A stretch of 12,354 nucleotides of DNA, from assembly GCA_002385265.1 (NCBI GenBank), contig DGDD01000026.1:1-12354 (forward strand), written 5' to 3'. The notes beneath the pieces are model-generated. The model was not told where the DNA came from and did no database searches. It worked only from the letters and a program-made list of their open reading frames with translations. Shown in pieces: positions 6,000 to 12,354 of this stretch; positions within the stretch are counted from its first letter, which is position 1; every line of letters begins with the position of its first letter. The stretch is from Chitinophagaceae bacterium UBA3961 (GTDB lineage Bacteria > Bacteroidota > Bacteroidia > Chitinophagales > Chitinophagaceae). The translations under genes were made by a program, and so were the position numbers.

Positions 6000-7039
6000 C
6001 TTTGATTGTTTTTTAGAAGAAAGGAAGAACGTTTCAATAAAACTATAAACAAGGGTGCACCCACTAATGAAGTAATGATACCAATTGGAATTTCCGCTGG
6101 AGCCAATAACATACGCGCCAAAAGATCGGCCAATACTACTACAATGGCTCCTGCCATTGCGGAGTAAGGTATCAATCTTCGATGGTCGCTGCCAATCAAG
6201 GAACGCAATATATGCGGCACTATTAATCCTATGAAACTGATCACTCCTACAAAAGCCGTAGTTATGGCAACCAATAACGTATTTACAATAAGTAATTGAC
6301 GCTTTAGTTTGGAAACGGATACTCCCAAATAAGCAGCTTCAGATTCACCTAATAACAAAAGATTCAAAGGGGCAGCATAGCGACGGCAAAAAATCAAACT
6401 AAGACCCACGATGCTTCCTGTGATGGCAACTTGCGTCCAACTAGCACCGGTAAAGGTTCCTAAATTCCAGAAGGTAATGCTATGCGCTTGAGGATCACGG
6501 GCTATATAACTCATGAAGCCGGTTCCACTGAGCGCAACGGCATTCACTGAAATTCCTATTAATAACAAATGTACAAGTGAAACAGATTTTGTATTCCCCG
6601 CCAAACGATACACCAACAAGGTGGATAATATGGCCCCTGCAAACGCAAATAAAGGAACGATGGTAAGCGAAGCATAGATTTTCGCCGAAGCTTCCCAACT
6701 TGCAGCGAGCACAAAGACTACTGATGCACCAAAAGCAGCTCCGGCACTGGTTCCTACCATGCCGGGTTCAACAATCGGGTTTCTAAACAAGCCTTGCATT
6801 AATACCCCGGATACTGCCAAAGCAGCGCCAGTAATAACACAAAGCAATACCCGAGGTGTTCTCAAATACAAGAACACTCCTTCATATACCGATGCCGCTT
6901 TCTGACCTTGGAATTTATGTAACAAGGCGTTGTACATATCTTCCAATGAAATAGAAACTGCTCCTACTGCAGTGGCAGTTATAATCACCAACAATAGAAG
7001 CAGAGGTAACAACCAATTGAGCCATTTATTTTTGGCCAT
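5996..7039 (-). CDS. hmuU: haem/iron-complex ABC transporter permease (FecCD family)
   Basis: This is an inner-membrane permease of the FecCD/BtuC family, expected to work as a homodimer with the ATPase and to receive ligand from the lipoprotein encoded upstream. At 347 aa it has the usual length and many hydrophobic segments, beginning at residues 9-29. It carries the family block RTPRVLLCVITGAALAVSG (61-79) leading to GLFRNPIVEPGMVGTSAGA (83-101), and the loop facing the ATPase, GLIVPHILRSLIGSDHRRLIP (271-291). It starts at ATG 7039, 14 nt inside the binding-protein gene, and overlaps the ATPase gene by 4 nt, so all three are tightly coupled. Substrate is inferred from its neighbours; family members carry haem, ferric siderophores or vitamin B12. 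Confidence 0.9.
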   Translation of the reverse strand: MAKNKWLNWLLPLLLLLVIITATAVGAVSISLEDMYNALLHKFQGQKAASVYEGVFLYLRTPRVLLCVITGAALAVSGVLMQGLFRNPIVEPGMVGTSAGAAFGASVVFVLAASWEASAKIYASLTIVPLFAFAGAILSTLLVYRLAGNTKSVSLVHLLLIGISVNAVALSGTGFMSYIARDPQAHSITFWNLGTFTGASWTQVAITGSIVGLSLIFCRRYAAPLNLLLLGESEAAYLGVSVSKLKRQLLIVNTLLVAITTAFVGVISFIGLIVPHILRSLIGSDHRRLIPYSAMAGAIVVVLADLLARMLLAPAEIPIGIITSLVGAPLFIVLLKRSSFLLKNNQS

Positions 7040-7901
7040 GTATCAATTCCATTAGTTTCAAAATATTCTTTCCGCTTCTTGGACCGAAATAAACGAGATC
7101 GTGTTCCTCAAAACGAATGATACGCTTGTTCTTTCCGGCATTCGTAAGCGCTACTCCGGGCACTTGTTCAATAAACTTATCTATCGAGCCTTGTTGATCG
7201 AACCCAAAATCAGTTGCAATAATGATATCCGGATTCGCAGCAGCTACTGCTTCACCACTAATTTGACGTGCACCTTTGGCATCATATCCGGTCACTTTTG
7301 CTCCCGCCAATTGAATGTATAGATCGCCTGGGCCCTTTCTTCCACTCATTACAAAGTAGATATTACTAGCTCGCCCAAAATGAATGATCATTACAGAAGG
7401 AGTATCCTTGAACTTACTTGCAGCGCGAATGCTATCTGCCCTTGTTAAATCAGCCTCCATGATCTTGATCAAAGAATCTGCTTTAGCCGGCACTTTAAAA
7501 TAAGCACCCATTTCTTTCAATAATAGCTTGCTGCTATCAATGGTATTAGCGCCACCAAAAACTTTGATGTTTAATCCTGCTTTTTCAAGTTGAGGGATAA
7601 TGCCTTCCGGACCAATATCATTACTGTGAATCACCAGATCCGGATTCAAAGAAATAATGCCCTCTGCATTCAGAGCCCGATGGTAGCCTACGGTTTTCAA
7701 CAGTTTGGCACTGTCGGGATAAGTTGAACTCAAATCAACACCCACCAACTTATGGCCTTGACCTAAAGCAAAAGCGTATTCTGTTAGCTGTTTCGACAAA
7801 CAAACAATTCTTTCGCTATCGCCATCTTTTGACTTGTTTTTGAATCGGCCGCAAGCAGCTATCAAACTAATCAATGCTGCTGCTACAAGTATTTTTTTCA
7901 T
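7026..7901 (-). CDS. hmuT: haem/iron-complex substrate-binding lipoprotein
   Basis: This is the periplasmic, membrane-anchored binding protein of the ABC importer. From ATG 7901 it is 291 aa: positive N terminus MKK, hydrophobic segment and lipobox LIAAC with acylated Cys17, then a charged linker and a class III binding fold. The pattern RIVCLSKQLTEYAFALG (31-47), followed by VGVD and STYP, resembles HmuT/PhuT. VGYHRALNAEG (71-81) carries Tyr73, probably the counterpart of the haem-ligand Tyr of PhuT/ShuT (inference from motif position). GPRSGKNIL (273-281) is near the C terminus. A longer reading from 7931 would add 10 residues, but it spoils the signal peptide and runs through a terminator stem, so I reject it. 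ATG 7901 lies 2 nt after the terminator's U-rich tail. Confidence 0.85.
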   Translation of the reverse strand: MKKILVAAALISLIAACGRFKNKSKDGDSERIVCLSKQLTEYAFALGQGHKLVGVDLSSTYPDSAKLLKTVGYHRALNAEGIISLNPDLVIHSNDIGPEGIIPQLEKAGLNIKVFGGANTIDSSKLLLKEMGAYFKVPAKADSLIKIMEADLTRADSIRAASKFKDTPSVMIIHFGRASNIYFVMSGRKGPGDLYIQLAGAKVTGYDAKGARQISGEAVAAANPDIIIATDFGFDQQGSIDKFIEQVPGVALTNAGKNKRIIRFEEHDLVYFGPRSGKNILKLMELIHGQK

Positions 7902-7903
7902 AC

Positions 7904-7929
7904 AATAAAAAAGGGAGGAAAACCCTCCC
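7904..7929 (-). terminator. intrinsic terminator/attenuator inside the uptake operon
   Basis: On the minus strand GGGAGG (7929-7924) pairs with CCTCCC (7918-7913) around a GTTTT loop, followed at once by TTTTTTATT (7912-7904). This is a complete rho-independent terminator. It begins 8 nt after the receptor stop codon and ends 2 nt before the hmuT start. No good promoter is visible between the stem and hmuT, so the ABC genes probably depend on readthrough. The likely effect is much more receptor mRNA than ABC transporter mRNA. Confidence 0.82.
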
Positions 7930-7936
7930 ATTAAAT

Positions 7937-10354
7937 TTAGAAATTATATTTTAACATAGCTGATCCATATCCCTGCGCATTTCTTGCTGCAGGCACATAG
8001 GCATCCGGCAACTGATTGGCAAATACCATGATAAAATACTTGGTATTGGTTGCATTGGCTACGCCGGCCGACAAATCAATGTTCCAATGTTTTCCCAATG
8101 ATTTGCTGTACCCTAATTTTCCATTCAACAAATTATAACTCGTAGTATACACATCATTCAAAGAAGTGATGGGCATTTTATCGCGATAGTTATAAGTGAT
8201 GTTTGCATAAAAACCAGCTGCAAAGCTGAGGTCTACGCCAAAGTTGAACACGTATTTTGAAACAGCCGCAACCGCTTTGTTGCTGTAATCTTCAGTAACC
8301 GTAGCCGATTTTTGAATGGTGAAGTTGTTGCCATATTTGAAATCAGAATAGGTAAGATTGGTGAAGGGTCGGAAGCTGCGAACAAATCCACCCTTGCTCT
8401 CGTATGCATTAACACGAAGTGAAGCTTCTATTCCTTTATGAATTTGCTTACCTCCATTTACTACATAACTATACAATGTTGTAGTACTTGAAAGAGGAGA
8501 CGGAACTGATACGGCCGTCATTTTATTGGAGAATACGGTATTGAAATACACCAATTCATATTGGAATTTGTCTTTGAACAATTGCCCTTTGGTTCCGATT
8601 TCGAATTGATTTCCGATTTCAGGCTTCAACACTTCATTCAAATAAGCAGTAGCGGGGGTTGCAGGAGTAGTGGCAACTGCAGGTGTGCTTATAAAGAAGT
8701 AGGAAGAAACGGGCGCTTTGTAGGCTTTGCTATAAGAAGCGAAAATCGAGATCTTATCGCTAATTACTTTATTGATAGCAATATGCGGTGAAACCATATC
8801 CTTATAGGTTTTTTCAAACTTATCGGGTTTGGTTGCTGTAGAAGTATTAAAACGATCGTTTAAATAGATATTCATTCTGGATGTTCCAATACCGGCGGTG
8901 ATAGAAAATGCTTTGGGCAGCGAAAGTGTCCACTCAGTAAAAAGATGGCTGTTGGTTACATCGGTAAACACATTCGATGTTGCAGCGTTCAATACCCAGT
9001 AGGGGCTTCGGCCATAAGTCCATGTTGTAGTGGTATCCTTAGGGTCTTTCTTCATGCTATAACCCATGGTGTTGGCTACTTGCTTCTGTGTTTCAATTCC
9101 TGTGGCCCCTTTCAAACTGATTCCATTTCCCAAATCTAAATTGGTATTAAAAACAGAACGTAAGCCAACGTTAAGTGTTGCTTTATCGGTAGTACCTGAA
9201 GCAGAAGCTGCATTGCTATTAAATGCAGTTCCAAACAAACTGGTTGTATTCGACCAAACTCGATTAAAAACATAGGAATGACTGGTCCCTGCACGATAGG
9301 TAATTACTTTGCTGTGTGCATCTCGTTTGATATACTCAATATTACCGGAATAATCGTTTCCCTCGTACTGAGCAATCGTTAACTCGCCCGCTCTTTCATC
9401 ATAGCTGTTACTGTAGCCCAAAAAAGTACTGATGGTTTGCTTTTCGGTGGGTTGAAAATCGGCAACCAAGCTTACAAAGTCTTTCTTAGAAGCATTGTGA
9501 ATAGTATAGCCATCTGAAGATTGTTTGCCGTACATCAGTAACAGTGACGACTTGTCGCCAGCCGCTTGCAAGGTGGTGGTAAACCGCTTCAAACCATAAT
9601 TTCCCAACAACACCTGTTGACTCAACGATGTTTTGTTCTTCTCGGCTTTGCGTGTACTGATATTCACCACACCTGCTATAGCCAATCCGTATTGCGAACC
9701 TGCTGGTCCTTTGATAACCTCCACTTGTTGCAATGATCCGTAATCAATATCATCAAAAGTTGTGATCCCTTCCGCGTCGGTAAGGGCTATGCCATTGAAG
9801 TAGACCTTGTATCCTTGTCCGTCGAAATTACTACTCACGCCTCTGGTACCGCGCGTACCATTGCCGTATCCACGAATATTGAATTGTTGTCCGCCGGCAA
9901 CAGAGCGACGGTTCATGATAACTCCCGTCATATTGGTTTGAATAGCGTCATCGAGAAATAAGCCCGTTCCTCGATTCAATTCCGTCATATTAATTTTCGA
10001 AATGGCAGCCGGCTGGTACAGTGTTGCTTTGTTGGTACTGCCGCTTACTTCTACTGATTCCAGCAAAGTAGAAGTAGATGCCAGTGAAATAGTGGCCGGA
10101 AGTTTGCAGTTGGTTACAGCCAATACAGCTGTTTTATAGCCAATAAATGAAATGGTAATTTGTTTTGCGCCATCGCAATTGATTTTGAAGGCTCCGTTTA
10201 CATCGGTTGTTACTTTTTGTGCCCCGATAGAAACTGTAGCTCCGTATAGTGGCTGGTTAGTGCTGGCGTCGATTATTACTGAAGAAATGATTTGTTGTGC
10301 TTTTGCCGCAATAAATAAAAGCGACAAGAGCATGAAAGAAAATACTCTTTTCAT
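7937..10354 (-). CDS. TonB-dependent outer-membrane receptor, probably for haem or a siderophore
   Basis: This is an 805-aa outer-membrane gated barrel. In order: signal peptide 1-19 (cleavage after AKA); a carboxypeptidase-regulatory-like beta domain at about 20-95, with Cys60 and Cys83 that could form a disulfide; a TonB-box-like VEVSG (101-105); a plug at about 115-235 with RGYGNGTRG (161-169) and VEVIKGPAGSQYG (211-223); then the barrel, ending in the outer-membrane signal YNF with C-terminal Phe. YKAP (545-548) followed by LKPE (576-579) sits where haem and siderophore receptors carry FRAP and NPNL motifs, but the motif is loose and fits many receptors. A Thr/Ala/Pro-rich run at 558-569 probably lies in an outer loop. 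It is the second gene of the operon, 53 nt after the small anchored protein. The missing cobalamin riboswitch argues against a BtuB role. Confidence 0.9.
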   Translation of the reverse strand: MKRVFSFMLLSLLFIAAKAQQIISSVIIDASTNQPLYGATVSIGAQKVTTDVNGAFKINCDGAKQITISFIGYKTAVLAVTNCKLPATISLASTSTLLESVEVSGSTNKATLYQPAAISKINMTELNRGTGLFLDDAIQTNMTGVIMNRRSVAGGQQFNIRGYGNGTRGTRGVSSNFDGQGYKVYFNGIALTDAEGITTFDDIDYGSLQQVEVIKGPAGSQYGLAIAGVVNISTRKAEKNKTSLSQQVLLGNYGLKRFTTTLQAAGDKSSLLLMYGKQSSDGYTIHNASKKDFVSLVADFQPTEKQTISTFLGYSNSYDERAGELTIAQYEGNDYSGNIEYIKRDAHSKVITYRAGTSHSYVFNRVWSNTTSLFGTAFNSNAASASGTTDKATLNVGLRSVFNTNLDLGNGISLKGATGIETQKQVANTMGYSMKKDPKDTTTTWTYGRSPYWVLNAATSNVFTDVTNSHLFTEWTLSLPKAFSITAGIGTSRMNIYLNDRFNTSTATKPDKFEKTYKDMVSPHIAINKVISDKISIFASYSKAYKAPVSSYFFISTPAVATTPATPATAYLNEVLKPEIGNQFEIGTKGQLFKDKFQYELVYFNTVFSNKMTAVSVPSPLSSTTTLYSYVVNGGKQIHKGIEASLRVNAYESKGGFVRSFRPFTNLTYSDFKYGNNFTIQKSATVTEDYSNKAVAAVSKYVFNFGVDLSFAAGFYANITYNYRDKMPITSLNDVYTTSYNLLNGKLGYSKSLGKHWNIDLSAGVANATNTKYFIMVFANQLPDAYVPAARNAQGYGSAMLKYNF

Positions 10355-10407
10355 GTATGCATTAAATTAGAAAATGAAATCAAAATGTAGGTCAGTGAAC
10401 AAATGCA

Positions 10408-10899
10408 CTAACAATTTGGAGGAGGAATGAGTATTTCTTTATGAATGTCTTCCGGAATGGAGACTAAAAAAAGGGATTTTGCTCGAATAATTTTGAACGA
10501 TACCGGAGCAATAGAAAACTCCTTGTATTCAAAAAAATAGGTAAGCGTACTAATTTGAGCTGTTCTTTTTTGCTGATTTGGGAAATGGCTTGTGTAGTTT
10601 TTTACCAACTCAGATTCGTCGCCATCTTTTACGCAGTAATAATACGTTTGGCCGTTCTTTAATTCGGATCGAACCACATCGTACAAGTCTCCTTGATAAT
10701 AACATTCTTTTGCTTCTTCTTCCCAAATGATTTTGTCGCTAGCACTAAAAGATACCAATTGAGAATTGGGCACCGATTGCAAAACAAGCCTTTCTTGTTG
10801 CATTTTAATAAGAACTTGCTCAACGGCAAACAACACCCTACCGCCCACTAAGGTGAAAGCGGTTAAAACCAAAAGCAGTATGGCGGGCGCTTTTCTCAT
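10408..10899 (-). CDS. small membrane-anchored periplasmic protein of unknown function
   Basis: I cannot name a function. The 163-aa protein has a short positive N terminus (MRK), one hydrophobic segment (about 4-26) that could be an anchor or uncleaved signal, then a soluble part that should face the periplasm. The central pattern IIWEEEAKECYYQGDLYDVV (58-76), YYYCVKD (86-92), then ELVKNY (97-102), recalls a group of short Bacteroidota proteins with a W...KE..Y.G..YDVV...YC..D core, which I remember as often encoded next to TonB-dependent receptors (memory, not a search). The protein ends in ILIPPPNC, with a last-residue Cys; the others are Cys66 and Cys89. It is the first gene of the uptake operon, 53 nt before the receptor. 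A metal-binding or receptor-helper role is only a guess. Confidence 0.75.
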   Translation of the reverse strand: MRKAPAILLLVLTAFTLVGGRVLFAVEQVLIKMQQERLVLQSVPNSQLVSFSASDKIIWEEEAKECYYQGDLYDVVRSELKNGQTYYYCVKDGDESELVKNYTSHFPNQQKRTAQISTLTYFFEYKEFSIAPVSFKIIRAKSLFLVSIPEDIHKEILIPPPNC

Positions 10900-10901
10900 G
10901 C

Positions 10902-10917
10902 AATTAGACGCCTAATT
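10902..10917. promoter_or_regulatory. inverted repeat just before the operon's first start codon
   Basis: AATTAG (10902-10907) and CTAATT (10912-10917) are perfect complements with 4 nt between. The repeat ends 2 nt from the ATG at 10899. It could be an operator for an iron- or haem-responsive regulator, or a small RNA hairpin with a GCGT loop at the start codon. It is not a Fur box by eye. The minus-strand octamer TAAATTAG (10919-10912) inside it is one base from TAnnTTTG, but it has no -33 partner. Confidence 0.35.
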
Positions 10918-10966
10918 TACGAGAAAACAACCTTTTGATTTCTTTAAAGTGTTGAGTGGTCGAAAA

Positions 10967-10997
10967 TTTCAAATACCAGTCAATTAACGTATCTTAA
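10967..10997 (+). promoter_or_regulatory. candidate promoter for the six-helix membrane protein
   Basis: TTTC (10967-10970), 19 nt, then TATCTTAA (10990-10997) approximates TTTG-N19-21-TAnnTTTG with one mismatch in the -33 box and two in the -7 box. The -7 box ends 4 nt before ATG 11002, so the transcript would be nearly leaderless. Confidence 0.3.
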
Positions 10998-11001
10998 TTT
11001 C

Positions 11002-11628
11002 ATGAAGCCAACATCTAATTTGATTATTTCTCATTATACCCTAAGGCTTATGATTGGTGCCATGGGTTTTGGACTGCCAATTGCCTTGTTTTTTGCCAAA
11101 TGGATTCAACAAGGCGACGCCACCATTGAAATTTCCATCAGTGATTATTATGACAACGGTGCAGCCGGAGATATATTCGTTGGTGTGCTTTTCGTACTCG
11201 GTTTTTTCCTTTTCTCTTATAAAGGTTATGATAAATGGGATGATCGCATTGCCACCCTTGCCGGAGCATTTGCCTTAATTGCAGCTTTATTTCCGGATAC
11301 TACCGGAATTAAATGGGTAAGCAGGGTGCATTTAAGTTCAGCACTGCTTCTCTTCGTTTGCTTCATTACATTCTCAATATACTTGTTTCGCAAAACAGAA
11401 TCGGACCCGGAACACCTTCCTAAGCCAAAAAAATACCGCAATCGAGTGTACCTCATTTGCGGCATTATTATGATAGCAACCATTCTAACCATTATTCTTG
11501 GATATATTTTCTTCTATAAAGAAATGAATCCTAACAAAGTGGTATTCTGGTGTGAAGGTATAGCCCTTATGGCATTTGGCTTTTCTTGGATTATTAAATC
11601 GGAGTACTTGTTTTGGAAAGATCAGTAA
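11002..11628 (+). CDS. six-helix integral membrane protein of unknown function
   Basis: The 208-aa protein has six likely membrane helices: about 12-34, 54-75, 84-99, 109-129, 149-172 and 180-199. Between the first two is a polar, acidic loop containing SISDYYDNGAAGDIFVG (45-61), and after helix 2 comes FSYKGYDKWDD (71-81). The core order ISxYY, G, DxFVG, SYKGYD, AG, ALFP is one I have seen in uncharacterised bacterial membrane proteins with YYHTGMRDVFVG-type loops (memory only), and I know no assigned function. The YY...D and GYD residues placed between helices suggest a conserved site rather than a simple spacer. It is transcribed alone, divergent from the uptake operon, sharing a 102-bp intergenic region with it. 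A haem-export or redox role is not supported by any motif I see. Confidence 0.82.
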   Translation: MKPTSNLIISHYTLRLMIGAMGFGLPIALFFAKWIQQGDATIEISISDYYDNGAAGDIFVGVLFVLGFFLFSYKGYDKWDDRIATLAGAFALIAALFPDTTGIKWVSRVHLSSALLLFVCFITFSIYLFRKTESDPEHLPKPKKYRNRVYLICGIIMIATILTIILGYIFFYKEMNPNKVVFWCEGIALMAFGFSWIIKSEYLFWKDQ

Positions 11629-11689
11629 GCTGGTGTTGGCGCTTCAAGGGTCCAACATTTACATCGCAATATAGCCGGCTCTCGATTCT

Positions 11690-12316
11690 CTATTTGATAA
11701 TCTTCATTCGCAAGCCTTTTGCAACAGCCTCTGTTCCACTAGCAACATGAAGCTTTTGATAAACGTTCTTTAGATGCGTTTTAACAGTTTCAAGTGAGAT
11801 ACCCAATTCAGCGGCTATGATTTTATAGGGAAGTCCTAATGCAAGTTTCTGCAGTAATTCAACTTCTCGATCGCTCAATCCATGCGACTGAGTTGTTGGC
11901 TGATTGAATGCATTGATCACTTTGCGGGCTATTTCCTGACTCATGGGTGCTCCTCCGGTATAAACGTCTTTGATTGCTGCAAGGATCTCATCGGCATTGT
12001 TCTTTTTTAGCAAATAACCACTGGCTCCAGCTTGCAAGCACTGAAACAAGCGCTCGTTGTCTTCATATACAGTGAACATAATAATCTGGAGATCAGGTAA
12101 TACTAACTTTGCCCGTCGTACAGCTTCAATCCCATTCACTTCGGGCATGTCTATATCCATTAAAATCACTTCAGGGAGGGACAACTCGAGATCCTTTTCA
12201 ATTGTTTTGCAATGTACAGCATCATGAACAACTTTCATGTCGGGTTGATTGTTCACTAAAATCACAAGGGATTCTAATAAACTAGCATGATCTTCATAAA
12301 TAGCAACTTTAAACAT
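11690..12316 (-). CDS. NarL/FixJ-family response regulator
   Basis: This is a two-component DNA-binding regulator of 208 aa. The receiver domain (about 1-120) has the acidic pair Glu8-Asp9, phospho-acceptor Asp54 within LMDIDMPEVNG (52-62), switch Thr82 and Lys104, so it should accept phosphate. A short linker leads to a LuxR-type helix-turn-helix: LSDRE at 147-151 and the HTH at about 164-189 with ISLETVKTHLKNVYQKL. The length is normal for NarL/UhpA/DegU-like proteins. No sensor kinase is present in the window; in Bacteroidota a 7TM or tetratricopeptide-type kinase often lies next to such a gene, here possibly beyond the right edge. Its stop faces the end of the six-helix gene across 61 nt that contain only a weak stem (TGTTGG/CCAACA, 11634-11657). 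Target genes cannot be read from the sequence. Confidence 0.93.
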   Translation of the reverse strand: MFKVAIYEDHASLLESLVILVNNQPDMKVVHDAVHCKTIEKDLELSLPEVILMDIDMPEVNGIEAVRRAKLVLPDLQIIMFTVYEDNERLFQCLQAGASGYLLKKNNADEILAAIKDVYTGGAPMSQEIARKVINAFNQPTTQSHGLSDREVELLQKLALGLPYKIIAAELGISLETVKTHLKNVYQKLHVASGTEAVAKGLRMKIIK

Positions 12317-12332
12317 ATCAAATTTTTGTTTC

Positions 12333-12340
12333 CAAGGATA
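12333..12340 (-). promoter_or_regulatory. candidate -7 box for the response regulator
   Basis: The minus strand reads TATCCTTG, one base from TAnnTTTG, and 16 nt separate it from ATG 12316. The -33 position lies outside the window, so the promoter can be only half examined. Confidence 0.3.
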
Positions 12341-12354
12341 TAAACGTTCCTTTA

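Noticed and set aside
7902..7931. Longer hmuT start at ATG 7931 (301 aa)
   Set aside because: The added 10 residues are encoded by the terminator stem and would place a polar stretch before a normal lipoprotein signal peptide.
10355..10407. Separate promoter for the receptor gene
   Set aside because: The minus strand has TACATTTTG, but the spacing inside the box is off by one and no -33 TTTG lies at 19-21 nt, so cotranscription with the upstream gene is preferred.
10900..11001. Cobalamin or other riboswitch upstream of the uptake operon
   Set aside because: The whole intergenic region is 102 bp, too short for a standard cobalamin riboswitch, and I see no B12-box-like sequence.
1..12354. CRISPR array, insertion sequence, prophage, toxin-antitoxin or defence cassette
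   Set aside because: No regularly spaced repeats, transposase, integrase or paired small toxin/antitoxin genes were seen on either strand; the genes present are housekeeping, envelope and uptake functions.

Overview
The window looks like chromosomal DNA from a member of the Bacteroidota, most likely in or near the Chitinophagales/Sphingobacteriales (inference). The signs are: a near-textbook TTTG-N20-TAnnTTTG promoter ahead of the tRNA gene and several weaker TAnnTTTG-like boxes; start codons without clear Shine-Dalgarno sequences; a TonB-dependent receptor that begins with a carboxypeptidase-regulatory-like domain; and a short anchored protein of a type I recall mainly from Bacteroidota. Kdo-precursor and GDP-mannose enzymes point to a Gram-negative envelope.

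Layout, left to right. (1) tRNA-Phe(GAA) on the minus strand with its own promoter. (2) Two minus-strand cell-surface sugar genes: mannose-1-phosphate guanylyltransferase and KpsF/KdsD-type arabinose-5-phosphate isomerase. (3) A 239-bp divergent intergenic region, then recQ on the plus strand with full helicase, zinc, winged-helix and HRDC regions and an extra C-terminal tail. (4) A 386-bp non-coding stretch (4855-5240) crowded with hairpins: one built on the recQ stop codon, a second stem-loop, a good minus-strand terminator, a REP-like element and a CTTTGTG repeat. (5) A minus-strand iron/haem uptake operon read from right to left: a small anchored protein of unknown function, a TonB-dependent outer-membrane receptor, a lipoprotein binding protein (HmuT type), a FecCD-type permease and an ATPase. 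The last three overlap by 14 and 4 nt. A strong intrinsic terminator sits between receptor and binding protein. (6) Divergent from the operon, a plus-strand six-helix membrane protein of unknown function. (7) A minus-strand NarL/FixJ-type response regulator at the right edge; any partner kinase would lie outside the window.

How the genes work together: the receptor would take the ligand (best guess haem) across the outer membrane using TonB energy, the lipoprotein would catch it in the periplasm, and the permease/ATPase pair would move it into the cytoplasm. The internal terminator suggests that the receptor and its upstream partner are made in excess over the ABC transporter. The manC and kpsF products feed surface polysaccharide synthesis. 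No phage, transposase, CRISPR array or defence system is visible. I did not find a clearly new multi-gene system. The best leads are the attenuated uptake operon with its unknown first gene and the hairpin-rich repeat region after recQ.
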